Source: Onishia taeanensis (GTDB taxonomy: Bacteria > Pseudomonadota > Gammaproteobacteria > Pseudomonadales > Halomonadaceae). From it: 64,000 bases of DNA. A program made the translations under genes and the position numbers. The stretch spans positions 1 through 64,000 of the forward strand of contig NZ_JABVXC010000006.1 in the NCBI RefSeq assembly GCF_013349955.1, given 5' to 3'. The notes below the pieces were generated by a model. That model was not told where the DNA came from. It saw only the letters and a list, made by a program, of their open reading frames with translations, and ran no database searches. Positions 9,807 through 19,077 of this stretch are shown piece by piece (positions within the stretch are counted from its first letter, which is position 1; each line of letters begins with the position of its first letter).

Positions 9807-10352
9807 TTAGCTCGCGGCCTGGCTCAAATACTGGTCCTTGAGCTTGACGTAGTTGCCGGCGCTGTAGGTAAAGAAGGCCCGCTCACTGTCCTTGAGCGGG
9901 CGCAGCGCCTTGGCCGGACTGCCGCCATAGACATGGCCGCTCTCCAGTCGCTTGCCTGGCGTCACCAGGGCGCCAGCGGCGATGATCACCTCATCTTCGA
10001 CCACGGCGCCGTCCATGACGGTGGCCCCCATGCCCACCAGCACGCGATTGCCCAGAGTGCAGCCATGCAGGATCGCCTTGTGGCCGATGGTCACGTCATC
10101 GCCAACGGTCAGCGGGTAGCCGCCGGGGTTGAAGTCGCTGGCGTGGGTGATATGCAGCACGCTGCCATCCTGGATGCTGGTGCGGGCGCCAATGCGGATG
10201 CGGTGCATATCGCCCCGCACCACGGCCATCGGCCACACCGAGCAGTCATCGCCCAGCTCCACGTCGCCCAGCACCACGCAGGCAGGATCAATATAGACTC
10301 GCTCGCCAAGCCGCGGCGTGTGGCCCTGGTGGGTTCGTAGACCGTCTTGCAT
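9807..10352 (-). CDS. Gamma-class carbonic anhydrase family protein
   Basis: Left-handed beta-helix protein of 181 aa with hexapeptide repeats, related to YrdA/CaiE/PaaY and gamma carbonic anhydrases. The putative metal-binding histidines are in HITHASD and TIGHKAILHG. Near residues 60-150 the repeat pattern is regular (VTIGHKAILHGCTLGNRVLVG). It probably trimerises in the cytoplasm. Whether it hydrates CO2 or is a metal-binding scaffold is not decidable from sequence. It stands alone between YdjM-like and transporter genes on the same strand. Confidence 0.8.
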   Translation of the reverse strand: MQDGLRTHQGHTPRLGERVYIDPACVVLGDVELGDDCSVWPMAVVRGDMHRIRIGARTSIQDGSVLHITHASDFNPGGYPLTVGDDVTIGHKAILHGCTLGNRVLVGMGATVMDGAVVEDEVIIAAGALVTPGKRLESGHVYGGSPAKALRPLKDSERAFFTYSAGNYVKLKDQYLSQAAS

Positions 10353-10431
10353 GCGTCCCTCCTCCTTCGTCGTCTCTCACTTGGCCGGCGGAGCAGGCCC
10401 GCCGGCGACGTATAACAGCGCTTTGTGAGTG

Positions 10432-11772
10432 TTAGATCAGCCCCGACGCCAGCACCACCACCACCAGCGGAATCGAGACGTAGCGCACCAGGAACTGCCA
10501 GACGCGAAACCCGTTGGGTCCGGCATCCAGCGCCCGCAGGGCGGTATCGCGGGACATCACCCAGGCGGCGAAGATCGCGATCAATAGGCCGCCTATCGGC
10601 AGGAAGAGGTCGGTGGGCACGGTGGTGACCAGCTCGAAAAAGTTCATGCCGCCGATCCAGTCGACGTCCTTCATGGTCGAGAAGGACAGCACCGACAGCA
10701 GGCCCAGCGACCACACCGCCACGCCGACGATGGCAGCGGCCTGGCCACGCTTCAGCCCCAGGCCCTGCAGGCCGGCCACCATGGGCTCGGCGAGATTGAT
10801 CGAGGACGTCCAGGTGGTCAGCAGCAGCAACAGGAAGAAGATTGCCAGCCAGATCGAACCGCCGGGCAGCTCGGCAAAGGCGATCGGCAGGGTCACGAAC
10901 ATCAGCCCCGGGCCCTCGGCCGGGTCCATGCCCTGAGAGAACACCACCGAGAAGATGGCGATACCGGCCAGTAGCGCCACCAGCACGTCCAGCGACGCCA
11001 CGGCAACCGCGGCCCGCGGCAGGCTCTGATGATCGGGCATGTAGGCACCATAGGCCATCAGCGCGCAGGCGCCCACCGCCAGGGTAAAGAAGGCGTGGCC
11101 CATGGCGTTGAGCACCACCTCGATGGTGATCGCGGCAGGGTTAGGCGTGAACAGCCAGGCCAGCGCCGGGCCGAAGCCATCGGTGGTGGCCGCATAGCCC
11201 GCCAGCACGATCAGCAGCAGGTAGAGCATCGGCATCAGCAGGTTGTTGAGCTTCTCCAGACCATTGGAGACCCCGCCGGCGACCACCGCCATGGTCAGCA
11301 ACATGAACAGCGTATGATTGAAGGTCATGCGCAGCGGATCGGCGAGGAAGCTGTCGAACATGCCGCCGACCTCGGGAGGCGTCATGCCGACGAAGTCACC
11401 GTTGAGCGCCTCGATCAGGTACTCGATCGACCAGCCGGATACCACCGAGTAGAAGGACAGGATCAGGAACACCGTCAGGGCCCCGAACAGGCCGAGCCAG
11501 CGCCAGTGTGGCGAGCGGCCAGCCGACATCGCCAGGTGCGCCAGCGACTGGCTCGGGCTGCGCCGGCCAGCGCGACCGACCAGGATCTCGGCCATCATCA
11601 CCGGCAGCCCCAGCAGCAGCACGAAGGCCACGTAGAGCAGCAGGAAGGCAGAGCCGCCGTTCTCGCCAGTCATGTAGGGGAAGCGCCAGATATTGCCCAG
11701 GCCCACCGCGGCGCCGGTCACGGCGAGGATGAAGGCGCGCCGGGTCGTCCAGCGGTCCAGTGTCTCGTTCAT
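10432..11772 (-). CDS. Sodium-dependent transporter, NSS/SNF family
   Basis: Inner-membrane Na+-coupled symporter of 446 aa with 11-12 transmembrane segments. The family signature sits in TM1: AVTGAAVGLGNIWRFPYMTGENGG near residues 17-40, including the unwound NIWRFPY segment that binds sodium and substrate. Bacterial members carry amino acids such as tryptophan, tyrosine or leucine. The substrate here is unknown and no catabolic gene is adjacent. Confidence 0.88.
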   Translation of the reverse strand: MNETLDRWTTRRAFILAVTGAAVGLGNIWRFPYMTGENGGSAFLLLYVAFVLLLGLPVMMAEILVGRAGRRSPSQSLAHLAMSAGRSPHWRWLGLFGALTVFLILSFYSVVSGWSIEYLIEALNGDFVGMTPPEVGGMFDSFLADPLRMTFNHTLFMLLTMAVVAGGVSNGLEKLNNLLMPMLYLLLIVLAGYAATTDGFGPALAWLFTPNPAAITIEVVLNAMGHAFFTLAVGACALMAYGAYMPDHQSLPRAAVAVASLDVLVALLAGIAIFSVVFSQGMDPAEGPGLMFVTLPIAFAELPGGSIWLAIFFLLLLLTTWTSSINLAEPMVAGLQGLGLKRGQAAAIVGVAVWSLGLLSVLSFSTMKDVDWIGGMNFFELVTTVPTDLFLPIGGLLIAIFAAWVMSRDTALRALDAGPNGFRVWQFLVRYVSIPLVVVVLASGLI

Positions 11773-12008
11773 CTGATCAATTCCTTAAGCTGCGCGCATC
11801 GCAAGGGGCAAAGAAGGCGCAAGCCTAGCAGGCCCGTCACGGCGGGCCAATCGGGCCGGCCAACGCCAGTCCCCGTCACGACGCCCGGCCGGCGTATTGA
11901 AACCCCTGGCGCCCGCCTCCATCTAAGGGAACAATCAAGCCAATGACGCTACGGCGTCACACGGATTTCACCCGGGCGCCTAAGACGCCCCTGTTCACGA
12001 GGCTGCCC

Positions 12009-14087
12009 ATGTCCCGCAACCCGCAGGCCCGCCACCCGCTGCTAGATTCCCATGTTCTGCCGCCCTTTGCCGAGATCGAGCCCGATCAGGTGGTGCCGGC
12101 CATCGAGGAACTGCTCGCCGACAACCGCGCCGCCATCGAGGCCCTGGTGGCCGATGCCGAGCGCGAGACGCCCACCTGGGAGAGCCTCGCCGCCCCGTTG
12201 GAAGCGCTCAACGACCGGCTTTCCCAGGCCTGGTCGCCGATCTCGCACCTGAACGGCACCATGAACTCGCCGGCCCTGCGCGAGGCCTATCAGGCTTGCC
12301 TGGGCATGTTGTCCGAATACAGCACCTGGCTTGGCCAGCACTCGGGGCTGTTCCGCGCTTTTCAGGCGCTCAAGCAGTCGCCGGCGTTCAGCCGCCTGGA
12401 CGAATCGCAGCAGCGCAGCATCGACAACACCCTGCGCGACTTCCGCCTGGCCGGCGTCGACCTGCCCGAGGCGCAGAAGCGCCGCTATGGCGAGATTCAG
12501 GCGCGGCTTTCCGAACTGGCCAACACCTTCTCGAACCAGCTGCTGGACGCCACTCAGGCCTGGCACAAGGACATTTCCGAGCAGGAGGTCACCGAGGCCG
12601 ACGCCCTGGCTGGCCTGCCCCAGAGCGCACTGGACACCCTCAAGGCCAACGCCGAGGCCAAGGGCATCGAGGGCTATCGCATCACCCTGGACTTCCCGAG
12701 CTTCTTCCCGGTGATGACCTATGCCGATAACCGCGCCCTGCGCGAGGAAGTCTACACCGCCTTCGTCACCCGGGCGTCCGACGTGGGCCCCCATGCCGGC
12801 GAGTTCGACAACGCCCCGGTGATGGAAGAGACCCTGGCCCTGCGCCGCGAGCTGGCCGAGCTATTGGGCTTCGCGACCTATGCCGACTACTCGCTTGCCA
12901 CCAAGATGGCCGACGGCCCCGGCCAGGTGATCGGCTTCCTCGACGACCTGGCCACTCGCGCGGTACCCCAGGCCCGCGAGGAGTATGCCGAGCTCGAGGC
13001 CTTCGCCCGCGAATCGCTTGCCATGAGCGAGCTGGCGCCCTGGGACGTGGGCTATGCCAGCGAGAAGCTGCGCGAGGCGCGCTACGCCATCTCCGACGAG
13101 CAGCTACGCCCCTACTTCCCGGCTCCCCAGGTGGCCGAGGGCCTGTTCAAGGTCGTCGAGCGGCTCTACGGCGTACGCTTCGAGGAAGACGAATCGGCGC
13201 CGCGCTACCATCCGGATGTGCGCTACTTCCGTATCCTCGAGGACGATGCGCCCATCGCCGGTTTCTATCTGGATCTCTATGCCCGGGAAGGCAAGCGCGG
13301 CGGCGCCTGGATGGACGAGTGCCGAGTGCGCCGGCAGACCGAGCACGGCGTGCAGCTGCCGGTGGCTTACCTGACCTGCAACTTCACCCGCCCGGTAGGC
13401 GACAAGCCCGCGTTACTGACCCACGACGAGGTCACCACCCTGTTCCACGAGTTCGGCCACGGTTTGCACCACATGCTGACCCGCCAGACCGTCGCCGATA
13501 TTTCCGGCATCAACGGCGTGGCCTGGGACGCAGTGGAGCTGCCCAGCCAGTTCATGGAGAACTTCTGCTGGGAGCGCGAGGGGCTCGACCTGATCGCCGG
13601 CCACGTGGATACCGGCGAGCCGCTGCCCGAGGCGCTGTTCGACAAGCTCATCGCCGCCAAGAATTTCCAGTCGGCGATGGGCATGATCCGCCAGATCGAA
13701 TTCTCGCTGTTCGACTTCCGCCTTCACCATGAACTCGCCTCGCCCAGCGCTGGCGACATCCAGGCGCTGCTCGACGAAGTACGCGACGCCATCGCTGTCG
13801 TGCCAAGGGCCTCCTTCAACCGCTTTCAAAACAGCTTCGGGCATATCTTCGCCGGCGGCTATGCGGCCGGCTACTACAGTTACAAGTGGGCCGAAGTGCT
13901 GTCCGCCGATGCTTGGAGTGCCTTCGAGGAAGCCGGTATCTTCGACCCGGCCACCGGCCGGCGCTTCCGCACCGAGATTCTCGAGCGCGGTGGTTCCCGA
14001 GATGCGGCGGTGCTGTTCGAGGCCTTCCGCGGCCGCGAGCCCAGCATCGAGCCGCTGCTGCGTCATAGCGGTATCCGAGCCGCCTAA
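12009..14087 (+). CDS. prlC: Oligopeptidase A (M3 zinc metallopeptidase)
   Basis: Cytoplasmic oligopeptidase of 692 aa that degrades small peptides, including signal-peptide fragments. The thermolysin-like zinc motif HEFGH (in TLFHEFGHGLHHMLT) lies near residue 480, and the third zinc ligand Glu is in the following helix region (WDAVELPSQFMENFCWE). I chose the start MSRNPQARHPLLDSHVLPPF because it aligns with the 680-residue E. coli enzyme; an upstream start at 11943 would add 22 residues of unlikely sequence. yheV follows 34 bp downstream. Confidence 0.93.
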   Translation: MSRNPQARHPLLDSHVLPPFAEIEPDQVVPAIEELLADNRAAIEALVADAERETPTWESLAAPLEALNDRLSQAWSPISHLNGTMNSPALREAYQACLGMLSEYSTWLGQHSGLFRAFQALKQSPAFSRLDESQQRSIDNTLRDFRLAGVDLPEAQKRRYGEIQARLSELANTFSNQLLDATQAWHKDISEQEVTEADALAGLPQSALDTLKANAEAKGIEGYRITLDFPSFFPVMTYADNRALREEVYTAFVTRASDVGPHAGEFDNAPVMEETLALRRELAELLGFATYADYSLATKMADGPGQVIGFLDDLATRAVPQAREEYAELEAFARESLAMSELAPWDVGYASEKLREARYAISDEQLRPYFPAPQVAEGLFKVVERLYGVRFEEDESAPRYHPDVRYFRILEDDAPIAGFYLDLYAREGKRGGAWMDECRVRRQTEHGVQLPVAYLTCNFTRPVGDKPALLTHDEVTTLFHEFGHGLHHMLTRQTVADISGINGVAWDAVELPSQFMENFCWEREGLDLIAGHVDTGEPLPEALFDKLIAAKNFQSAMGMIRQIEFSLFDFRLHHELASPSAGDIQALLDEVRDAIAVVPRASFNRFQNSFGHIFAGGYAAGYYSYKWAEVLSADAWSAFEEAGIFDPATGRRFRTEILERGGSRDAAVLFEAFRGREPSIEPLLRHSGIRAA

Positions 14088-14121
14088 GCGTCGATCACCC
14101 CATTACTAACCAGGAGACCTC

Positions 14122-14364
14122 ATGCCCGTCACCAAACGCTTTATCGCCGGCGTCATCTGCCCCCGCTGCGCGGCCATGGACCGGGTGCGCAGCTGGGAGC
14201 AGCACGGCATTCGCTACCGTGACTGCGTGAGCTGCGACTTCTTCGAACAGCTACCCATCGAGGACGAATCGCTTCCCGAGATGGAGACCCGGGTCAACCG
14301 GGTCCGCGAAGAGCAGCAGCGCCAGGACGTGCAGACGGTCAAGATCCTCGACCCCAAGGGCTGA
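14122..14364 (+). CDS. yheV: YheV family zinc-ribbon protein
   Basis: Small protein of 80 aa from the YheV/DUF2387 family. It has two Cys pairs, CPRC near residue 13 and CVSC near 34, that would bind one zinc, and a charged C-terminal tail. The function is unknown. Location directly behind prlC, with the ribosome binding site CAGGAG, suggests cotranscription. Confidence 0.8.
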   Translation: MPVTKRFIAGVICPRCAAMDRVRSWEQHGIRYRDCVSCDFFEQLPIEDESLPEMETRVNRVREEQQRQDVQTVKILDPKG

Positions 14365-14489
14365 GCCCATGACCGGGATCCTCCACAGTCGGCGCCCGCC
14401 ACGTCGAGTGCTGGAGCTTCTCGGTCTTGCGGCCACCGCCTAGAAATAGTCCTCCAGCGACAGACTGCCTGACGACAACCGCACGGTGG

Positions 14490-14507
14490 TGTGCGTAAAT
14501 CCGCACA
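14490..14507. promoter_or_regulatory. DctD-like activator dyad upstream of TAXI-TRAP genes
   Basis: A perfect dyad, TGTGCG TAAATC CGCACA, about 115 bp upstream of the sigma-54 -24 element. It resembles, as I remember it, the site described for DctD upstream of rhizobial dctA. Position and symmetry fit an enhancer for a sigma-54 activator. Confidence 0.55.
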
Positions 14508-14559
14508 TGCCAACACTGGGTTTCGTGCGGACTCTCGGACATCAGGCGCTCGAACGCTA

Positions 14560-14573
14560 TCGACCTTGGTCGA
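14560..14573. promoter_or_regulatory. Second dyad upstream of the sigma-54 promoter
   Basis: TCGACC TT GGTCGA is a perfect inverted repeat about 50 bp upstream of the -24 element. It could be a second activator site or an unrelated regulator site. Confidence 0.35.
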
Positions 14574-14619
14574 AAAGAATTTTTACAACCACCTGATATA
14601 AAAGAAACATTTACATATA

Positions 14620-14635
14620 TGGCATGCAGGTTGCT
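14620..14635 (+). promoter_or_regulatory. Sigma-54 promoter of the TAXI-TRAP operon
   Basis: TGGCATGCAGGTTGCT fits the sigma-54 consensus TGGCAYG-N4-TTGCW. The invariant GG (14621-14622) and GC (14633-14634) are correctly phased. The predicted transcription start is near 14646, about 45 nt before the ATG at 14691. Confidence 0.75.
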
Positions 14636-14690
14636 CTAAATAGGGCGCCAATACGATCACTCCCAAGGCAACAATAAAAGAGGACGTCGC

Positions 14691-15725
14691 ATGTCAGCTA
14701 TCAAGCACACTTCCAAAGCGGCTACCACGCTCACCCACAAGCGTCATACCGCCCGCCGCCTGGCCCTCGCCTCCGGCGTGATGCTCGGCGGCCTGATGAT
14801 GGTCAGCGCCGCTCAGGCCGACCGCAGTGAGTGGCCGGAGAGCTTCACCGTGGGCACCGCCAGTCAGGGTGGCACCTACTTCGTCTATGGCTCCGGCTGG
14901 GCCAACCTGATCGCCGATGAACTCGGCCTGTCCGGCGGCGGCGAGATCACCGGCGGCCCGACCCAGAACCTGGCGCTGGTCCACAGCGGCGACATCGCCT
15001 TCGGCCTGACCACCATGGGTCCGGCCGCGGATGCAGTGAACGGCAAGAGCCCGCTGGCACCGGGGCTGAAGATGGACAACGTTTGCGCCATGTTCCCGAT
15101 GTACGAGACCCCGTTCTCGATTGCCACCCTGTCGAGCTCCGGCATTACCTCCATCGACGAGATCCCGGACGGCGCCACCATCGGCTTCGGCCCGGCCGGT
15201 TCTACCTCCGACACCTACTTCCCGCAGATCCTCGAAGAGCTGGGCGTGAACTTCGAGCGTCGCAACGGCGGCTGGAATGACCTGGGCGGCCAACTGCAGG
15301 ACGGCCTGGTCGACGTCATCGCCTTCGCCGCCGGCATCCCGATTCCGGCCGTCAGCCAGCTCGAGGTGCAGACCGACGTCAACATCATCGAGTTCACCGA
15401 AGAAGAGCAGGCCAAGGCCGCTGCCGCCTTCCCGGTCGCGCCGTTCACCATTCCGGCCAGCACCTACTCCACGCTGGATGAAGACGCCAACGCGGTCTCC
15501 ATGTGGAACTTCGCCATCGCCGGCTGCGACCTGCCGGAAGACCTGGTCTACGAAGCGACCAAGATCACCATGGAGAACAACGACAAGATGATGTCGGTGC
15601 ACCGCAGCGCCGCGACGACCATCCCCGAAAATGTCGGCAAGAACCAGGTGCTGCCGTTCCATCCGGGGGCCGCGCGCTGGTACGAGGAAAACGGCTACGA
15701 GATCGATCCGTCGCTGATCAAGTGA
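14691..15725 (+). CDS. TAXI-type TRAP transporter substrate-binding protein
   Basis: Periplasmic binding protein of 344 aa from the TRAP-associated extracytoplasmic immunogenic (TAXI) family. A long signal peptide with an Arg/His-rich n-region ends at about VSAAQA-DR (residue 43). The mature part begins with the family's FTVGTASQGGTYFVYGSGWA motif. Ribosome binding site AGAGGA precedes the ATG. It pairs with the fused permease downstream. TAXI systems carry C4-dicarboxylates, glutamate or similar acids. The sigma-54 promoter links it to a DctD-type activator. Confidence 0.9.
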   Translation: MSAIKHTSKAATTLTHKRHTARRLALASGVMLGGLMMVSAAQADRSEWPESFTVGTASQGGTYFVYGSGWANLIADELGLSGGGEITGGPTQNLALVHSGDIAFGLTTMGPAADAVNGKSPLAPGLKMDNVCAMFPMYETPFSIATLSSSGITSIDEIPDGATIGFGPAGSTSDTYFPQILEELGVNFERRNGGWNDLGGQLQDGLVDVIAFAAGIPIPAVSQLEVQTDVNIIEFTEEEQAKAAAAFPVAPFTIPASTYSTLDEDANAVSMWNFAIAGCDLPEDLVYEATKITMENNDKMMSVHRSAATTIPENVGKNQVLPFHPGAARWYEENGYEIDPSLIK

Positions 15726-15807
15726 TCCGCTGACACGCACCAGCCTCCCGGCTCTGGCCTCGTGGCCAGGGCCGGGACTCCTTCTTCCACTCAAGGGTGA
15801 ACCTCCC

Positions 15808-18003
15808 ATGAGCAAGTCATCACCTAAGGGGCCGGCTTCCGAGGCGAACGCGTCCTCGGCTACCCCGCCCGAGGCCCTCGCCCAAGGCGTCGACGAGGAT
15901 GTCATCGAGTCCAACCGTCGCCTGTTCACCGGCTGGCAATGGTGGCTGTTCGGCATTGCGGCCGTTCTCTACTCCACCTTCCACCTGGTCTCACTGAACG
16001 CCTATCCGCTCGAGACCTGGTCGTTCCGGATCGTGCACATCTGCGGTGCCCTGGTGCTCGGCTATGGCCTCTACGCTGGCGCCCGTTTCGCCGACGACAC
16101 CACCCCGGCCAGCAGCCGTGGCCTCAGGCTCTTCGGCTACGCCCTGCTGCTGCCGGCCCTCTATGCGCTGGTCCAGGTCGTGCTGATGCAGCAGACCATG
16201 GCCGGCGGCGCCATGCGCATCGACCCGAGTGTCGAAACCTGGCACTTCGGCCTGCCGCTGATTGCGGCCACCAGTGCCGCCATCCTGCTGTCCTGGGCCA
16301 CTCGCCACGCCCGCAGCGGCATCAGCGCTCCTGACCTGGTGCTGATGATCTGCGCCATCGCCAGCGCCGGCTATTTATTGGTCATGTACAACTCGCCGCT
16401 GCGCATGTCGACCGGCACTCCTTTCGCCCCGATCGGCATCTCTTATGCGGCCATCGCCGGCTCGCTGCTGATTCTCGAGCTGACCCGCCGGGTCGCCGGC
16501 CTGGCGCTGGTCATCATTGCCGCGGTCTTCCTCACCTATGTGTTCGCCGGCCCCTACCTGCCAGGCTTCCTCGGCTATCCCGGGCTCTCGGTGGGCCGCT
16601 TCTTCAGCCAGGTCTATACCGACGCCGGTATCCTCGGCCCGACCACCGCGGTGTCTTCGACCTACATCATTCTGTTCATCATCTTCGCCGCCTTCCTGCA
16701 GGCCTCGAAGGTCGGTGACTACTTCGTCAACTTCGCTTTCGCCTGCGCCGGTCGCGCCCGGGGCGGCCCCGCCAAGGTGGCGATCTTCGCCTCTGGCCTG
16801 ATGGGCATGATCAACGGCACCAGTGCCGGCAACGTGGTTTCCACCGGCTCGCTGACCATCCCGCTGATGAAGAAGGTCGGCTACCCGGCACGCAGTGCCG
16901 GCGCCATCGAGGCCGCGGCCTCGACCGGCGGCCAGATCATGCCGCCGATCATGGGCGCCGGCGCCTTCATCATGGCCGAGATCACCGGGATCCCGTATAC
17001 CGAGATCGCCATCGCCGCGATCATCCCCTCGATCCTCTACTTCGCCTCGGTCTACTTCATGGTCGACTTCGAGGCCGCCCAGAAGGGCATGCGCGGCATG
17101 CGCAAGGACGAGATTCCGCTGTTCTCGAAGCTGATCAAGCAGGTCTATCTGTTCGCGCCGATCATCATCCTGATCGCCGCGCTGTTCATGGGCTATTCGG
17201 TGATCCGTGCCGGCACCCTGGCCACCGCCTCGGCCGCCGTGGTGAGCTGGATTTCGCCGAACAAGATGGGCATCCGCGCGATTATCAAGGCGATGGAGCT
17301 GGCCAGCACCATGGCCATCCAGATCATCGCCGTCTGCGCCTGTGCCGGCATCATCGTCGGCGTGATCTCGCTGACCGGCGTCGGCGCCCGTTTCTCCTCG
17401 CTGCTGCTGGGCCTGGCAGGCGTCAGCCAGCTACTGGCGCTGTTCTTCGCCATGTGTATCTCGATCCTGCTGGGCATGGGCATGCCGACCACGGCGGCCT
17501 ATGCGGTGGCGGCATCGGTGGTGGCCCCGGGCCTGATCGACATCGGCATCCAGCCGTTGATCGCGCACTTCTTCGTGTTCTACTTCGCGGTCGTGTCGGC
17601 AATCACCCCGCCGGTGGCCCTGGCCTCCTACGCGGCTTCGGGCATTTCCGGTGCCAATGCCATGCAGACCTCAGTGACCTCGTTCAAGATCGGCCTGGCC
17701 GCCTACATCGTGCCCTTCATGTTCTTCTACAGCCCGGGCATCCTGATGGAAGGTTCCTGGATGCAGATCCTTAGGGTCGGTGTCACCGCGACCCTGGGTA
17801 TCGTGCTGCTGGCGGCCTCGGTGCAGGCCTGGTTCTTCGGCCATATCAACGGCCTGATCCGCCTGGTGCTGCTGGCCGGCGCCGTCTGCATGATCTACGG
17901 CGGCCTGATCACCGACCTGGCCGGTATCGCCATCGGCGCCGCCGTCTTCCTGCTGCAGCGCCGACATGGCGACGGCGGCAATGGCGCCACAGCCAGCGCC
18001 TGA
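15808..18003 (+). CDS. TRAP transporter fused permease (4TM-12TM)
   Basis: Inner-membrane protein of 731 aa combining the small and large TRAP permease subunits, as usual for TAXI systems. A cytoplasmic N-terminal tail is followed by about 18 predicted membrane segments. The DctM-like half carries conserved motifs GLMGMINGTSAGNVVSTGS and GMPTTAAYAVAASVVAPGL. It lies 82 bp after the binding-protein gene in the same operon and is followed by two strong hairpins. Confidence 0.92.
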   Translation: MSKSSPKGPASEANASSATPPEALAQGVDEDVIESNRRLFTGWQWWLFGIAAVLYSTFHLVSLNAYPLETWSFRIVHICGALVLGYGLYAGARFADDTTPASSRGLRLFGYALLLPALYALVQVVLMQQTMAGGAMRIDPSVETWHFGLPLIAATSAAILLSWATRHARSGISAPDLVLMICAIASAGYLLVMYNSPLRMSTGTPFAPIGISYAAIAGSLLILELTRRVAGLALVIIAAVFLTYVFAGPYLPGFLGYPGLSVGRFFSQVYTDAGILGPTTAVSSTYIILFIIFAAFLQASKVGDYFVNFAFACAGRARGGPAKVAIFASGLMGMINGTSAGNVVSTGSLTIPLMKKVGYPARSAGAIEAAASTGGQIMPPIMGAGAFIMAEITGIPYTEIAIAAIIPSILYFASVYFMVDFEAAQKGMRGMRKDEIPLFSKLIKQVYLFAPIIILIAALFMGYSVIRAGTLATASAAVVSWISPNKMGIRAIIKAMELASTMAIQIIAVCACAGIIVGVISLTGVGARFSSLLLGLAGVSQLLALFFAMCISILLGMGMPTTAAYAVAASVVAPGLIDIGIQPLIAHFFVFYFAVVSAITPPVALASYAASGISGANAMQTSVTSFKIGLAAYIVPFMFFYSPGILMEGSWMQILRVGVTATLGIVLLAASVQAWFFGHINGLIRLVLLAGAVCMIYGGLITDLAGIAIGAAVFLLQRRHGDGGNGATASA

Positions 18004-18040
18004 CGCTCACCGCGCTCTCGGGGGCGAGCGATAGCAAGCT

Positions 18041-18076
18041 GGCGCTACCTTTGCCAGGGATGGCAAAGGTAGCGCC
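18041..18076. terminator. Perfect 16-bp hairpin after the TRAP permease
   Basis: Arms 18041-18056 and 18061-18076 are perfectly complementary with a GGGA loop, 37 nt after the permease stop. There is no T-tract on either strand, so it may stabilise the 3' end or act as a factor-assisted terminator. Confidence 0.6.
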
Positions 18077-18133
18077 CAAGGACAGGGGCACAGCTTCCTC
18101 GCGAAGGCTTGCCACCGGGAGAAGCCGCCACCT

Positions 18134-18176
18134 CAACGCAACGGGGCCCCGCCAATGGCGGGGCCCCGTTGCGTTG
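18134..18176. terminator. Perfect 20-bp hairpin between convergent TRAP and metF genes
   Basis: Arms 18134-18153 and 18157-18176 are perfectly complementary with a 3-nt AAT loop and a GGGGCCCC core. It lies between convergent genes and could serve both directions. No T-tract follows on either strand. Confidence 0.6.
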
Positions 18177-18234
18177 TGCCTGCGTTAAACGGCGCTACCC
18201 AGCGACCGGTGCAACACACTTTTCAAAGCCGCTA

Positions 18235-19077
18235 TCAGGCCCTCAGGTTATCCAGCACCTTCAGCGAGGCCTTGGCCTGGTTAAGAGTGTAGAAGTGCAG
18301 TCCCGGCGCCCCACCGTCGAGCAGCCGCTCACAGAGGCGAGTGATCACTTCCTCGCCAAAGGCCTGGATGCTTTCGCTGTCATCGCCGTAGGCTTCGAGC
18401 TGCTTGCGAATCCAGCGCGGGATATCCGCCCCGCAGGCGTCCGAAAAGCGCGCCAGCTTGGTGTAGTTGGTAATCGGCATGATGCCGGGAATGATCGGCG
18501 TCTCGACGCCCAGCTTCTGTGCCCGCTCGACGAAGTGGAAATAGGCGTCCGGGTTGAAGAAGTACTGGGTGATGGCAAGGTTGGCACCGGCCTTGACCTT
18601 GCGCGCGAAATTCTCGAGGTCGCGCTCGAAGCTCGGCGCCTGGGGATGGCTTTCCGGATAGGCGGCCACGGCGATCTCGAAGTGATTGCCGGTCTCCTCA
18701 CGGATGAACTCGACCAGCTCGTTGGCATAGCGCAGCTCGCCGATGCCGCCCATGCCCGAGGGCAGGTCGCCGCGCAGCGCCACCAGGCTGTTGATGTCAT
18801 CCTCGCGGTACTGGGCCAGGAGCTCACGCATCGCGCCCTTGTCGCTGCCGATGCAGGACAGGTGCGGCGCCGTGTTGATGCCGGACTCGCGCACCGACTT
18901 GACGGTCTGGGTAGTGCGGGCCTGGGTCGAGCCGCCGGCACCGTAGGTCACCGAGAAGAAGCGCGGGTTGCGGGCGGCCAAGGCATCACGCACGCCGAGC
19001 AGTTTTTCCTTGCCCGCCTCGGTATTGGGCGGAAAGAACTCGAAACTGATGCCTAGCGGATGCTCTTGTGCGCTCAT
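18235..19077 (-). CDS. metF: 5,10-methylenetetrahydrofolate reductase
   Basis: FAD-dependent enzyme of 280 aa that makes 5-methyltetrahydrofolate for methionine synthesis. It is a TIM barrel of the usual bacterial MetF length. Recognisable segments are ISFEFFPPNTEAG at the N terminus, FFSVTYGAGGSTQ near 41-53 with the flavin/folate region, ITQYFFNPDAYF near 168-179 and PGIMPITNY near 198-206. With ahcY and metK, also on the minus strand, it supplies the activated-methyl cycle. Confidence 0.95.
   Translation of the reverse strand: MSAQEHPLGISFEFFPPNTEAGKEKLLGVRDALAARNPRFFSVTYGAGGSTQARTTQTVKSVRESGINTAPHLSCIGSDKGAMRELLAQYREDDINSLVALRGDLPSGMGGIGELRYANELVEFIREETGNHFEIAVAAYPESHPQAPSFERDLENFARKVKAGANLAITQYFFNPDAYFHFVERAQKLGVETPIIPGIMPITNYTKLARFSDACGADIPRWIRKQLEAYGDDSESIQAFGEEVITRLCERLLDGGAPGLHFYTLNQAKASLKVLDNLRA

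Noticed and set aside
11029..11946. Plus-strand open frame of 305 codons opposite the NSS transporter gene
   Set aside because: Composition is that of an antisense shadow, with no domain and no ribosome binding site.
18149..18162. GGGGCCCC palindrome as a restriction or attachment site
   Set aside because: It is the centre of a 20-bp hairpin between convergent genes; no integrase or direct flanking repeats accompany it.
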